From: Shinisaurus crocodilurus
Lineage: Eukaryota > Chordata > Lepidosauria > Squamata > Shinisauridae
Length of the DNA stretch: 64,000 nucleotides
NCBI GenBank assembly: GCA_021292165.1
Contig: CM037877.1
Location: 132,674,274 to 132,738,273 of the forward strand
Direction: 5' to 3'
Part shown: positions 43,849-55,330 of the stretch, piece by piece
How positions within the stretch are numbered: position 1 is the first letter of the stretch
How the letters are laid out: each line of letters starts with the position of its first letter
Position numbers and translations under genes: made by a program
Notes under the pieces: model-generated
The model's database searches: none
What the model was told of the DNA's origin: nothing
The model's input: only the letters and a program-made list of their open reading frames with translations

Positions 43849-44398
43849 TGTGAAGGATCACTAGCAGGATCCTTTGCGTGAGTTCGGCGCTTAACAGGTT
43901 AACCGGCACTGAGTTACAGCCCGTACGAGCGCTGGCGACCACCTGAGAGGCTTTCGCGCACAAGAGGAAACCAAAGTCCTTTAAATGACCAAATAAGGCT
44001 TTTATTTGTTTACACAAAACACAGAGCGGAACTAACAGCTCTCCAGGAATACTACAATGTCAACACAACCTTAGTTGACCCCTGCGTTACTCAATGAACA
44101 GGCTCCTAGGCTAGCGGATTGAATCTGGTCAATTACCTCAGATCAGAGACTTTACGCTAGTCAGTTTCAGCCTGGCTCCGGGGATGAGAATGGCTTACTA
44201 GGGCTGCCGCTTGAAGGACGAATCTGGCCCCGACGTACCCTGGGTTCCCAACAACCCTCTACCGGAAGGGAGAGGGGTTTTCTACCCCTGAGTTCCCGCT
44301 CTCCCCACCCTCCAGGTCAGGTGGGGCTTATGCCTGCCCCTTCGTGTCAGGTGGGCTTATTCCTGCCCGGGGAGAAGGTGACGTACTGGTACTTCACA
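43849..44398 (-). mobile_element. Probable solo LTR
   Basis: 550 bp beginning TGTGAAGGATC and ending GGTACTTCACA (imperfect inverted ends with TG...CA). On the minus strand an AATAAA occurs at about 44000, placing R/U5 towards 43849. The flanks GAATC and GCTCT do not match, so no target duplication supports it; it may be a recombinant LTR. Confidence 0.55.
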
Positions 44399-44557
44399 GC
44401 TCTTTGAGACTGCCCTGATAGTTTGATGGTCCTTGATGGTCCTTCCTGGGTTTTTGTGGATCTCCACCGAGACTCTTCCTTGTTGGGGATGACGACCTGT
44501 CTGGCTGCTTCTCCTGTGACTTCATCCCTCCTCCCTCGCCTCCTCCCTTAGGGGAAG

Positions 44558-44559
<2 letters not shown>

Positions 44560-44591
<32 letters not shown>
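44560..44591. repeat. (GT)n microsatellite
   Basis: About 16 GT units. Confidence 0.9.
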
Positions 44592-44594
<3 letters not shown>

Positions 44595-45344
44595 ACTTGT
44601 GTTGGGCTTTCTCCACAGAATCCCCCACCTCAGGCGGTGGCAGATACAGAAGGGTGGTGGATCCTGCGCATCCCGCCACCAGTAGGGCTGTGAGCCCCAT
44701 TTCTGCCCTATGCCACCACCAGCAAAGTGAGACATAGGGTGGGTGGTTACTCTGGAGAGCCCTGATGGCCACTCTCCTCCTACGGCAAATGCTGCAGCAG
44801 AAAACAGCCATTGCAACTCTCTGGATCAACTGCTACTGCCATATGCCCTATGCTTCAGTCTGAGTAAGGCATAGGTGAGTGCACACTCTGGGGAGCCGTG
44901 CTGGTCGCTCCCCTGCTATGGCAGTAAGAGAGCGCCCAGCGCAGCTCTCTGGAGTGGTGGGCCGATACCTCGCTGAAGGAAGGCTCTGTGAGGAGCACCA
45001 CCTGCTGGTTCCCAAGTGGCCGGCACAACTCCCCACAGAACCCGGCCAGCCCAAATATCTCGCTCTAAGGGGTCCTTCCTCAGAGTGAGGCATTGGCAGG
45101 GAGATGGCCCTTGAGACTACTTGTGCTGCACAGCTGGTCTCCAGGGCCACCTCTCTGCAGTGCTAATTTGCCTCACTTTGAGCTGAGGAAGGACCCCTCA
45201 GAGCAAGGCACCGAGGGGGAGGCGGGTGGCGGTGCAAAGGGGGAAAGCAGGTGGCGCCGGCTTGCGCTCTGTCTCCCCCTCACAGTTTTGGCAGTGGCTC
45301 AGACTCCTCCCCCATCCCCCCTGACAGCAGCATGGAGTCCGCTT

Positions 45345-45374
45345 GCGCACCCACCCACCCACCCACCCACCTTG
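45345..45374. repeat. (CACC)n simple repeat
   Basis: CACCCACC units in tandem. Confidence 0.85.
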
Positions 45375-45433
45375 GCGGCGGCAACTCATGCTCCCCCTCT
45401 CCTGGGAAGTGGTGGCAACTCACACACCCCTCG

Positions 45434-45689
45434 TACAGTCACGCCTTGGATGGAGAGCATAATTTGTTCCGGAAACGTGCTTGTCATCCAAAACACTCTT
45501 ATATCAAAACGAAATCCCCCCCCCCAAAAAATTTGTACAGAGATTTTTAATCTAAGCCGTACTACAGTGCTTGTATTGCAAGACGTCGCTTGTATATCAA
45601 GTCAATAAATAAATAAATAAATATTTAAAAATTTGCTTGTCTTGCAAAACGCTCTCAAACCAAGTTACTTGCAATCCAAGGTATTACTG
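45434..45689 (+). mobile_element. Tigger/pogo-like MITE, copy 2
   Basis: 256 bp between TA dinucleotides (45432-45433, 45690-45691). Ends CAGTCACGCCTTGGAT and ATCCAAGGTATTACTG. Collinear with 28140 over its full length with few differences. Confidence 0.8.
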
Positions 45690-45884
45690 TACTCTCCCCA
45701 GAAGTGCTGTGGCGATGGTTCATACTCCTCCTCTACCCCCAGCAGCAGCAGCACATTGTCCTGCCGCCTCAGGCAGCAGGAGGACGTGCACCAGCCCTGA
45801 AGAGAGTACAGATGTCCAAACTATCCCGGAGTAAGAAAGTTCACCCCCAGGTAGTTTGGTTGTGTATAGGGGCTCAGACAATTT

Positions 45885-45915
45885 CATAGATTTCATAGAT
45901 CATAGAGTTGGAAGT
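45885..45915 (-). mobile_element. CR1 3' end scrap
   Basis: TTTCATAGATCATAGAGTTGG only. Confidence 0.4.
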
Positions 45916-46925
45916 AGGTTACATACTTACTATGGCAAGTTACCCCTTGGTAAGTGGCCCCAGTATTCACCCTAAGTCAACAAACTTAATGAGAGAACCA
46001 TGCAGAAATTGGGACCATTTAGCAGGCTTTTTCCTCCAGTCTAATGTCTCCTTTCTGTGGGTCGTAAGAAATTATTTTTATTTGAAATTAAAAAAAAAAA
46101 AAAAGTTCTCAGTTTCATTCCAGAAGAGAAAAAACAATAAAAGGGAAATGCCTGTTTGTAATTAGCATAGACGGAACATTTTTGTTTACCAGATCTGTTT
46201 ATGCAACTGGGGTGGCAGCTTCAAGCTACTTACACCGGAGTAGTCTCACTGAACTCGGAAGGACTACTCTTGTGTAAGCGGGTTGAGGACTTAAGATTCC
46301 TGTCCTGTGTTGTCCTTCAAGGCCGTTGTTTTTTCTATGACAGGTTATATTTAGATGTGTTGAGTGTTTTTTTATTTGCTTAGCTGACAGTTCAGGAATG
46401 AGATAGAATGCCACTAGAAAAAGGAAAACATGAAGGAGCAATGATAAAATCAGCCACCTAGACATAGAATTGGTGCCTGAGGCTTCAAGGAGTATTGGAT
46501 TAATATGAAATGCACAGCAAAGCAAAGGTCAAATTCCCAATGCCTTTTTCCAGGAAGCAAGAATGGGTCAAAATCCCTCATTGGCATCTTGATTTGCTGA
46601 CCAGGCTATTTCAAAGAGTTGGGAACTCCTTACCTTTTCCAAGAGGCCTGCTGATGATTGCCTCCTCCTTCTGCTCCTCCTCCTCCATCAGGCCATCACA
46701 ACCACCACTTTCTCTCCACACCGCTTCCCAAGTGTTCCTGTTCTGTACACGTGAAGAAATGGCTCCTGCACAATATTGTAATGTGTGGATTTGGGCTTCA
46801 TGTCGCTGTCTCCCCACTTTATCTCTATGAAACACGAGAAGAGGGGGCCTCAACTGATAACAGTTGCTTACATTGAACCATATTTGCCATTTAAATGCCC
46901 ATCCCTCCAGTCTTAAAGAGATCAT
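45916..46925. other. Intergenic, nothing recognised
   Basis: No family similarity in the open frames, no inverted ends. Confidence 0.35.
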
Positions 46926-46929
46926 TTTG

Positions 46930-47305
46930 GAGATTTCTCCATGCATGGAGATCTTTGTTTTTTAAAAAAACCCACCCTAAATCATTTGGTGTCATCAGCA
47001 AATTTTGCCACCTCCCAGCCCACCCCTAACTCCACATTATTGATAAACAAGTTTAAAAGTCCAGGTTCCAACAGAGATCTTGGGGGGGACTTCACTGTTT
47101 ACATCCCCCCATTGTGAGAACTATTTACTCCCACTCTTTGCTTTCTGTTCTTTAACAAGTTGCTGACCCCTAAGAAGCCCTCTCCTCTTATTCTATGACA
47201 ACCAAGTTTGCTTGGGAATCTTTGATGAAGGACTAAAAAAAGGCTTTTGGAAGTCCAAGTAAACAACGTCTACTGGATCACACCATGTAAGCCCTACCAA
47301 GTCCT
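46930..47305 (-). mobile_element. CR1-type LINE reverse-transcriptase fragment
   Basis: On the minus strand DPVDVVYLDFQKPF (RT motif A region of CR1) is followed by the CR1-typical sequence for the segment between motif A and the GVPQG block, down to the reverse of CATTATTGATAAACAAGTTTAAAAGTCC. Frameshifts and stops are present. Intact CR1 proteins have DxxYLDFQKAFDKVPHxRL here. Confidence 0.75.
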
Positions 47306-47721
47306 TGTGAGCTCCTCTTCAGACCTTTGCATGGTTAGGGTGAAGTCTCTAAGGGGCCTTATGCCCACGTTTGGCTGATACGGCTGTACTGTTTATTGCA
47401 TGTAAATTAATGAGGCTAATAGTAATATCAGTATCACTGAGCATAAAATGAAGAGCTCAGGAATGCAGTGTAGGCAACACCTTTAGAGTGGGATGTTTCC
47501 AAGGAGACCTTGAATGATAACCATACTGAGAAACAGTTGTCTGAGCCCATATAATTGAATAGATGACTTATTTTGCAGTGGAGCAGCATTCGAGATGCAA
47601 TTTTTAACTCTACAGAATAATAAACTTGAGTTGATTATGACTATAATAGGGTTGGATGAAGTCCCCCCCCCCCCCGCCAACTGCCCCTGTGTCAAACCTT
47701 TCTTTCTAATGAAGATGGGGG

Positions 47722-48381
47722 GTGGGGAGAGAAATTTGGGGACATTTGTGGAGTAATTTAACAGTAAGAATAAGTAATGTAATGGAAGAAAGACTTCCTA
47801 GGATCTGTTTGGAGGAACAGAAGGCTTTTGTGCAAGGAAATTCTTGGCTGCAAAAACTTTTTAAACTGCTCCCAAATTTTGGATTTTCAGCCCATGCACT
47901 TAATCCAATGTTGAAAGCTACCAGTAATATTTTCAAACAAAGAGTATCTGATGTAGGAGCACAAACAAATATAACTGTTCTTGCATCTTCAGGTACAGCA
48001 AAATTGTTAGCTAGCACAATACATCTTCACCGACAGGAGAAATATCTGTCAGTCCCTATGAAAATGGAACAGCAAAAAGCTTTTACAGGCCTACGATTCG
48101 AACAAATGGACACTATGATAAAATGGGGGAGATCCTATGGCATTCCATTAGAGGATAGATTGTGTGTCTGTGGAGACCGAGTCCTACTCGAGTGCCCATT
48201 ATATAGAGTCATAAGAGAGCACCATTTAGAGCCTCTCTTACAGAAAGCGAATCTCAGGGGTGCCAAGGAGAAATTAAGATACTTCCTATGTTCAACCAAC
48301 CCATATGTAATTCAGAGTGTTGAGCTATTTGCGGTGAAAGCTACTAATTTAGAGCAAAGTTTATGGATACTGTGGGTGTAA
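47722..48381 (+). pseudogene. Probable LINE C-terminal region, family uncertain
   Basis: 219-codon open frame. Near its C-terminal third it has LCVCGDRVLLECPLYRVIR, like the cysteine-rich 'CxCG...HxxxxCPxYxxxR' segment found downstream of the RT in several non-LTR elements. The rest is not recognised. A plausible 3' end (AATAAATGTTATTGACTGATTGA) lies at 48935-48957, with the L2 tail at 48490-48870 inserted between. Confidence 0.45.
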
Positions 48382-48489
48382 AGTGTCATAGAGACTCAGA
48401 GACATGAATGTGCTGGGATCGACAGGTTAAGGTTTGCTATGTATTTTAAGTTGTGTTATTGTGATCTTCTGTGCCATTTTAATTCTATG

Positions 48490-48870
48490 CAGTTTTAATT
48501 CTATGCCAAAGGAAGTGAGGCAGGTGGCTAAAAGGGGGAGGGCCTTTTCTGCGGTGGCACCCCGATTGTGGAATGGGCTCCCCAAAGAGGCTCGCCTGGT
48601 GCCTACATTGTACTCTTTCTAGCACCAGGTGAAGACCTTTCTGTTCTTCCAGGCATTTTAATCATTTTAATCATCTTAATCATTTTAATCTTGTAGTTGT
48701 TTTTAACTCTGTTATTGTAACTGCTGCTGCTAGCTCTGTTGTTTGTTTTTAATCTTTGTTTTTAAATTATATATTTTGTATTTGTATTTTATGGTTTTAA
48801 TTGTTGTAAACTGCCCAGAGAGCTTCGGCTATTGGGCGGTATAAAAATGTAATAAATAAATAAATAAATC
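48490..48870 (+). mobile_element. L2-type LINE 3' end, inserted in the preceding element
   Basis: Starts in the last coding part (EVRQVAKRGRAFSAVAPRLWNGLPKEARL), stop at 48620, then 3' UTR and the tail GTAAACTGCCCAGAGAGCTT...GGCTATTGGGCGGTATAAAAATG plus (AATA)n. 5' truncated, plus strand. Confidence 0.85.
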
Positions 48871-49061
48871 TGATATTGTACAACAGTTTTTAAAATTTAA
48901 AATTGGTATGTTTTGCAGTGATCTCTGGATTGAGCAATAAATGTTATTGACTGATTGAACCACCCAGTCGCTTGTGCTAGGAAGCAGTTCTGGAGAGCTT
49001 CAAGAATATCTCACTGTATTAAGGTACAGATTCTGCAACCAGGATCAGAAAATCAGCCACC

Positions 49062-50715
49062 TTGTGGAAGTGGCTTATGCCTTCGATATGGTTTATGTGT
49101 GTGACTACTATGGCACTATGGCTCCTGTTAAACTTTCATGACTCCCTTACGTTCTTTTGGATGCCCAAAATGGAAGAGAATCGCCAGACAACCCCAATAC
49201 CCGATGATGGCCCAGAGATTCGCCTTAAGTGTTCAGTTCCCCTCAACTGAGTACAGACCAGATGGGAATCAAATAGGTATGTTCGTTAACCTCACACAAA
49301 CAATCATTGACCAAGCAAATAAGAAAGAATGTTGGGTATGTGCACATGGATCTTCTCACACAGAACAAGGAATGCCGCTTGTCAGTGTGCCAGCCCTGAT
49401 ATCAATATGGGCCACTAAGAGTCAAGCATGGTTAGTCCCAGAAAGTAGATTAACCAAAAAACCCAAATGGGAGGGCAGGCAGAGGAGGTTAAACACAAAC
49501 CCATGCTTATAGGCTTCCTTAGGCTTCCGGTGTAACAGTAGTAACAGCCACAAATGTGTAGGACAATGGGTGGGATTGGGAACTCAACCAAAATGTAAAG
49601 CCATGTTGGACTTTTCCATAGGTAGATTTGGGGGGAAATTCAAAAGAACTCACTTCAGTAAAAACAAATTGCACTGATGGTAAGGGCTGGTTTGTGGAAT
49701 ATGGCATAACAGAAGGGAAAAGAGTGTACACTTTCATTGATTCAGGTGTATTTTGGCAAAGTAACACTCCCTCATGCAATTACGACTGGTCGAAACAAGA
49801 ACTGGGCTCAGCTGCACATATTATCAGTGATACCATAAAGTGTAGCAGTTGAAGCCAAGGAAGGGTTACAAAAACTCTTATTTGTTTTGGATAAAACCAG
49901 ATGAATGGACACTTACATGTACTTTATTGGTTGTGTGGAACATGGGCCTATAAGGTTCTCCCATGGAACTGGGTGGGTACCTGCACTATGGGATATGTTG
50001 TAGAGAGAGTTACTTGGCAAGATAAAGTGCATTATGAACATCCAAGATATCTTTTCCCTAGACTAAGAAGAAAAGGCTCCACAGAACTCCCATGGGGTTA
50101 TGCAACTGATACCCTTTCCAGAATAGAGCGAGTGATACTCCCAGGAGTAGGAATTGACACCTTAACAAATTCCCTATTAAATCTTTCTTAGGTAGTTGAA
50201 CAATTGGGCAACACAACTGCAGAGGGAATACAATCCCTTCAGACTGAGATGCGAAACCTAGTGGTGGTAACGCTCCAAAATAGGTTAGCCTTAGACTATC
50301 TTTTGGCAGCAAAAGGAGGAGTGTGCGCCCTAATGAATCAAACCTTCTGTGTGTATGTAAATAATGATAAGCAGATTAACCAATGTACGTAAGATAAAAG
50401 AAGCCATCTCTACCCTAAAGGAAGATGCAGTTGATACTGATGATCCATGTGACCTATGGTCTTGGGTAACAGGACCATTGGGAATCCTAGGTCAGCAGAT
50501 ACTAAAAGGTATAATAATGTTGCTATTGATTTTTGTATGCTTATATGCTTGTTTCTTACTAAGTAAATGTTGCATGTCATGTGCAGCAAAAAAACTGGAA
50601 TATACTGGGGAAGAAACTGTGTAGATGGTAATACAGGTATATGAAGATCTAGAACAAGGACAAGACGAGGGATATGGGGAGATAGCCCGAATGATGAATA
50701 TTGAGATGGAGTGAG
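49062..50715 (+). pseudogene. env: Endogenous retrovirus envelope remnant
   Basis: Broken env of an old retrovirus copy; no gag or pol is seen upstream. Pieces in order: surface-subunit fragments with many Cys and N-glycosylation sites (49138-49852, two frames); a basic RxRRK cleavage-like site near 50065; transmembrane-subunit ectodomain with an immunosuppressive-domain-like stretch and a C-x7-C pair at 50273-50355; membrane span at about 50500-50565 and a Cys-rich start of the tail. Breaks: stops at about 49850 and 49889, TAG at 50189, a frameshift near 50385, TAG at 50622. It cannot make a full protein. Confidence 0.8.
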
Positions 50716-50722
50716 ACTTTTA

Positions 50723-50738
50723 GCCTCAAACGGGGGAA
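50723..50738 (+). other. Retroviral polypurine tract
   Basis: CAAACGGGGGAA immediately before a TG that starts the LTR; this is the usual plus-strand primer position at the env-LTR junction. Confidence 0.7.
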
Positions 50739-51175
50739 TGTAGAAGAAGACCCTTTGGAGGGACTTTGTGACGTTTTTGACTGAGTAGGCCTCAGGCCTT
50801 GTTTATGCTAAGTAATGCAAGTATTGCAAATAAGCAGTTGGGAGGGGAGAGAGAAAGAAGTGCAAGAAGTCCAAAGAACAAAGAAGTTGCAAAATGGTGG
50901 TTGATGGAAAATGCTATGAAAGTGATCAACATGTTTTCCCTCTATTGATTCCCCCCTCCCATATCCACATAGAACTTAGGCTTTTGTATTATTCCACAGC
51001 TGTATTGCTGGATGCTATATATAGTGTGAGCTTTGTATCAAAGGGCGTAGATTCGGTTGCTTCGGGTTTCTTCCCTGCTGTGTATTTTCATAATGAGGAG
51101 GAGTGCACACTCATGCTCTCTCAAAAATGGTCCTAGCTGCATATTGAAGTCTAAACACGTCATCTTGTTTCTACT
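50739..51175 (+). mobile_element. 3' LTR of the env-bearing provirus
   Basis: Begins TGTAGAAGAAGACC right after the polypurine tract. A TATA-like TATATATAG lies near 51019-51027. The best right end is CTTGTTTCTAC at about 51164-51174, an imperfect inverse of the start; the exact terminus is uncertain by a few bases. No AATAAA was found. Confidence 0.6.
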
Positions 51176-52030
51176 GTGGTCTTTTTCGTACCATCCATTT
51201 CTAGTTTAAGTTGCCACACGACCTTTGATGTTGCTGGCTGAGCTTGTGAAAGCTGTTCAGTGTTTTGGGGGCAGCTGTGTAAAATTAAAAATTAGTCAAA
51301 ATGAAAATGAAATGTTCAGTTGCTTCATACATGTATGTGAGTGAGAGAGAATGTCATTTCCAAGATGTCTCCTTGCAAAAATAACCAATATTTTAAAAGT
51401 CTATGGGTTAAACCAAAATATTAAACCATTAAGAAAGGAGGTGGGAAGTGAAGTAAAATAATAGTGCCCCAACTAATTTTGTACCCTGGAATTAAGAGGT
51501 CCCTTCTCATATCAGGTTGCATTAGAATATTCATATAAATAATTTTAAGATAGAGTTCCTGAAGACTATACGGATTGCCCTGCTGATGTCCCTGGCTGTC
51601 TTTTCTGCCAATCAAGACTCACATTTCTCTACCATCCAATTCATCCCACCACCACCCGAGCACTGTATCTTGAACACAGTCCTTCTCCTTCACCAAATAT
51701 GTTACTGTTATAATTATATTCATCAATGTTTTACACAAGGTAAGGAGTCTTTACAAAGTTCAGTGTCACCCAATACGTAAGAGAAAAATTCATACGGGAT
51801 GAAAAGTTTGAAAACAAATGTATCCCACAGCAATCCTGCAAAGAGCTACATGTGATGGTTTTCTGATCCTTATTGCATGCAGATTGGTGGCCAATTAGGC
51901 CTGGAGGTTGATGTTATCTGTCACTAGATTCATCAGAAGACAGAAACAGAGCTGGAAGGAGGGAAGGAAGGAAGGAAGGAAAGAAAAAGAAATAAATCCT
52001 ACAGGAAGTCATGGGGGATAAAGCTATCAA
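51176..52030. other. Intergenic; (GGAA)n at 51957-51985
   Basis: No gene or element ends recognised apart from the GGAA simple repeat. Confidence 0.4.
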
Positions 52031-52034
52031 TAAC

Positions 52035-52250
52035 TACTAGTCATGGTGGCTTTATATTACTTCCAGAATAGGAGGGCTTTATATTACTTCCAGTATGCCT
52101 CTGTATACCAGTTGTTTGGGAATACGGACAGGAGGGTGCTATTTCACTGATGTCCTGCTTGTGGGCTTCCCATTGGACATCTGGTTGGCCACAGAATGCT
52201 GGATTAGATAGGCCTTTGGTCTGGTTCAGCACAGTTCTTTTTATGTCCTT
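52035..52250 (+). mobile_element. Retroposon 3' end (TATGTCCTTA tail)
   Basis: GGACATCTGGTTGGCCAC, GCTGGATTAGATAGGCCTTTGG and TTCAGCACAG...CTTTTTATGTCCTTA form a block often seen at the end of sauropsid retroposons. A 20-bp segment (GGCTTTATATTACTTCCAG) is repeated in tandem near 52048 and 52076. Confidence 0.5.
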
Positions 52251-53920
52251 AAGTGATAGACGATCACATACTAAAAGTCACCTCAATGACTAACTACTTT
52301 TTCTTCAACAGGATTTTGTCCCATCGTAACATCTGGCATATGCACTGGTATTTCCTTCTGCAGAGGGACTATCTATGAATTACTTTTTTCAGGTCTCCTA
52401 CATTACAAGCACACCTGTAATACTATTGTTATCCATGCTCTTTGTGTAGGGATGCTTTTGAGAGGAGTGTTCAGAAGTTTCTGCTAGTGCAAAATGCAGT
52501 GATACAGTTGCAATCAGTGTTGCATCACCGAGAATGTATTGCACCTACATCATGTCCATTTTCTTCCTATAGGGCTTCAATGTTTCCTTTAAAGTTCTGA
52601 TTTGAATGGACACAGTCCTAAATGGTTTGGGCCCTAATAACGTCATGACCATCTCCTCCTTTCAAAACCTGGCAATTTCCCAGGGCTGTTTCTCATGTTT
52701 CATTTGGTTCTCAGGTATAGCTATCAAATTGCAAAACACCAGGAGAACCTCCTCTGCAAACCTCCCCCTACAGCAAAAGTCAATATAGCCCCAAATAAGC
52801 CTTTTTTATCACCTGTCATGAAGATGACAGTGTTAAGCCGTGGTCTGACTATTAACTTATCTCTTACTTTGCCAAAACATGATGGAACTTATCCTCATTG
52901 TGACATCATACATGACATCAGAACATTGTGTTTGTATTCAGCCTAGCTGAGGGAGAAATCCGTGAGTTAGTGAAAACTCTGTTAGAAAGAGCTGGTCGGG
53001 TGGCTGTCTGGAAAACAAGTCATCATCAGCACAGATCTGAGTTTTCTAATGAAGCACAGCTGATGTAAACAAATGGAATCTTCTCAAATTCCCGAGGGCT
53101 CTTCATGGTTTTGTATGCGTTCCAGCTGTACGGGATGTTGGCAAGAGAGAGGTGGCCTGTGCTTAAAAATCAGAGGTCTACTATGCTATCTGCCTGAAAT
53201 CTCTCCCCGTCTTCTCTTAATTGTAAGGGGCAGTGGACAGGCTGCAATTGCTCAGCTGCGAGGGAAAGACACTTTGCACATGCTTAGGGATAGTTTACTT
53301 TATTATTACTTCACATATTCCATGACTCAGCCCTGGTTGGGGAGTCCAGTGGGGATTGGGAATGAATTTTCTGAGGGGAGCCTGCCTGTGGCAAAGAATT
53401 AAGGTTGTCAAAAAGGTTACCTGTTGGAAGGGATTTGAGGGGGGAAGTACTGGAGTAGACCGTTGTGTGGCAGGGAATGTGCTGTGTGCCAGTTGTAAGG
53501 AACGCTGGTGTGGGAGGTGGGACCTGTGCTTTTAAAAAGCGGCATCTGGGTTCAGGCCTGCATGGAAGCCATGACACCTTCTCTGGAAATGATCGTTTCC
53601 AGAGTTGCAACTTGTCCAAACCATGATAATTTTAATTCATTCCATCCTATTACTTATTTGTTATGTTTTCCCAAAGGGCAATATAATTCAGTTCCAATAG
53701 ATTATTAAGATCTAGTGTTAAATAAATGCCTACACATGTAACCGGTTGCTCTGTCCATTTCTGTTCACGGTGCTGTTATGATTTTTTTCTAACCTTTTCT
53801 AATAAAGAAGTTCCCATTAATTCTATTTCTGTTCACTTCAGCCTACATATTGACATTTCCCCCATTCTTTTAATTATTTTTAGGACTAAATTTAACGATT
53901 CTTCACGTTCACTCACAGAC
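52251..53920. other. Intergenic, nothing recognised
   Basis: Open frames up to 109 codons have no recognisable similarity and no splice context. No inverted ends found. Confidence 0.35.
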
Positions 53921-53930
53921 CTATATAGAG

Positions 53931-54019
53931 CAGTGTTCTCCAACCTTGGGTCCCCAGATGTTTTTGGCCTACAACTTGTAGGCCAAAAACATCTGGGGAC
54001 CCAAGGTTGGAGAACACTG
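53931..54019. mobile_element. hAT MITE family 1, collapsed to a perfect hairpin
   Basis: 89 bp in which the left arm (CAGTGTTCTCCAACC...GGCCTACAA) meets its own reverse complement with almost no loop. Perfect 8-bp target duplication ATATAGAG (53923-53930, 54020-54027), central TA. Confidence 0.9.
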
Positions 54020-54027
54020 ATATAGAG

Positions 54028-54734
54028 ACATCGTAAATTGCTTGCCACGATTATTATTCCTTTGATATTTTGTTCTCCTATAATCGCTGCTATGGGGTTC
54101 TACACTTAAAGCAAAAGGAAGCACTGACAGAGGACAACCTTGACACATCTCTCTGGAATGCTAGAATTTTTATGAAAGTGTCCCATTCATTTGTATCTTT
54201 GCTTCAGGTATTTTAGGGGTGAGCAGTGAAGTGATATTGGCAGTTTTATTTTCAGTTCCGTTCTAATGATCGCCAACAAGGAATGTGCTTTTTTTCACTG
54301 CAGTTGCACACTGGGTCGACATTTTCATCAAGCTGTCCACCACAACCCCAAGATTCCTTTCTTGGTCAGCCAAATGCCAGCTCAGACCCCATCAGTGCTC
54401 ATGTGAAGCTGGGAATTTTGCCCCAATGTGCATCACTTGGAATGTTTAAACAAGGTACCTATTCCTTGGGGGACAGATTAGGTAATATTTCTGCCTTGAA
54501 TGAGTGGCTGTAATTTCAGAGGGTTTTCTTTTCTTTCTTTTTTTCGGTTCAAAAAACCAAACTAGAATCAGGGAGATGCCCAGCTAAGCCAGAATAAATC
54601 TAATTGTTGGAAATCAAGGGTTAAAGCAGATCATACCCTGAAAGATATAATCTAGACTGTGTACCTACAGAACTAAAATTTTGTTAATATTTTGAGAACT
54701 AGGGACAATTATAAGTAAATGTATTGATTTGCTG
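54028..54734. other. Intergenic, nothing recognised
   Basis: AT-rich; no coding similarity. Confidence 0.35.
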
Positions 54735-54868
54735 AGGGCATAATCCTATGCATGTTTATACAGAAAAAAGTCCTACAGCTCCCAGCATTCTCCAGCCAGC
54801 CGTGCTGACTGGGGAATGCTGAGAGTTGTAGGACTTCTTTCTGTATAAACATGCATAGGATTGTGCCC
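54735..54868. mobile_element. MITE with GGGCACAATCCTATGC ends
   Basis: 134 bp, long inverted arms: GGGCATAATCCTATGCATG...AAGTCCTAC and GTAGGACTT...CATGCATAGGATTGTGCCC, about 45 bases each with few mismatches. Superfamily unclear; no clear target duplication. Confidence 0.7.
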
Positions 54869-55071
54869 TTATTTATCCACACTAAATTCAATAGTCCCTG
54901 AGTGTAGAATAACCTGGTATTGGGGGGGGGGGGAGGAATGAGCAGGACAGGTAGAGTAAGGATGGGTAACTCAAGCTGAACTGCACCGTGTGTGGAGGAG
55001 ATGAAGCATCTATGAGAGGGAAGCAACTATCCATGTAAGGCACAGAGATTCAGTACCCCTAAACACTAGCA

Positions 55072-55330
55072 CAGGGGTTCTCAACCAGGGGGGAATTCCC
55101 CCCAGGGGGATTTTAGGGTTTCGGGGGAGGGGGAATTGGGACCGCAGACTCAAACTGTTGGAATACAGATCTTTCTACCAATTACAATTCTACAGATTGT
55201 ACATAATCTACAGGACATCACGCCTTATTGTATGGCACAGATTAAGTCAGACAATCTTGGAAAGCGGGGAATGACATTCTGACATATGGTGAAAGGGGTG
55301 CATGGGGCAAAAAAAGGCTGAGAACCACTG
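55072..55330. mobile_element. hAT-type MITE with SPIN-like ends
   Basis: 259 bp, ends CAGGGGTTCTCAACC and GGCTGAGAACCACTG, like SPIN-type hAT termini (CAG.GGTTCTCAACC). Flanks CACTAGCA and ACCTAGAG share 5 of 8 bases and both keep central TA. No transposase. Confidence 0.7.

Noticed and set aside
48476..48503. Direct repeat TTTTAATTCTATGC read as a target duplication of the L2 tail
   Set aside because: Both copies lie on the 5' side of the L2 sequence; the 3' flank does not contain it, so it is a local duplication.
52606..53402. Frames of 60-109 codons considered as small genes
   Set aside because: No family similarity, no consistent splice sites and overlapping frames on the other strand.
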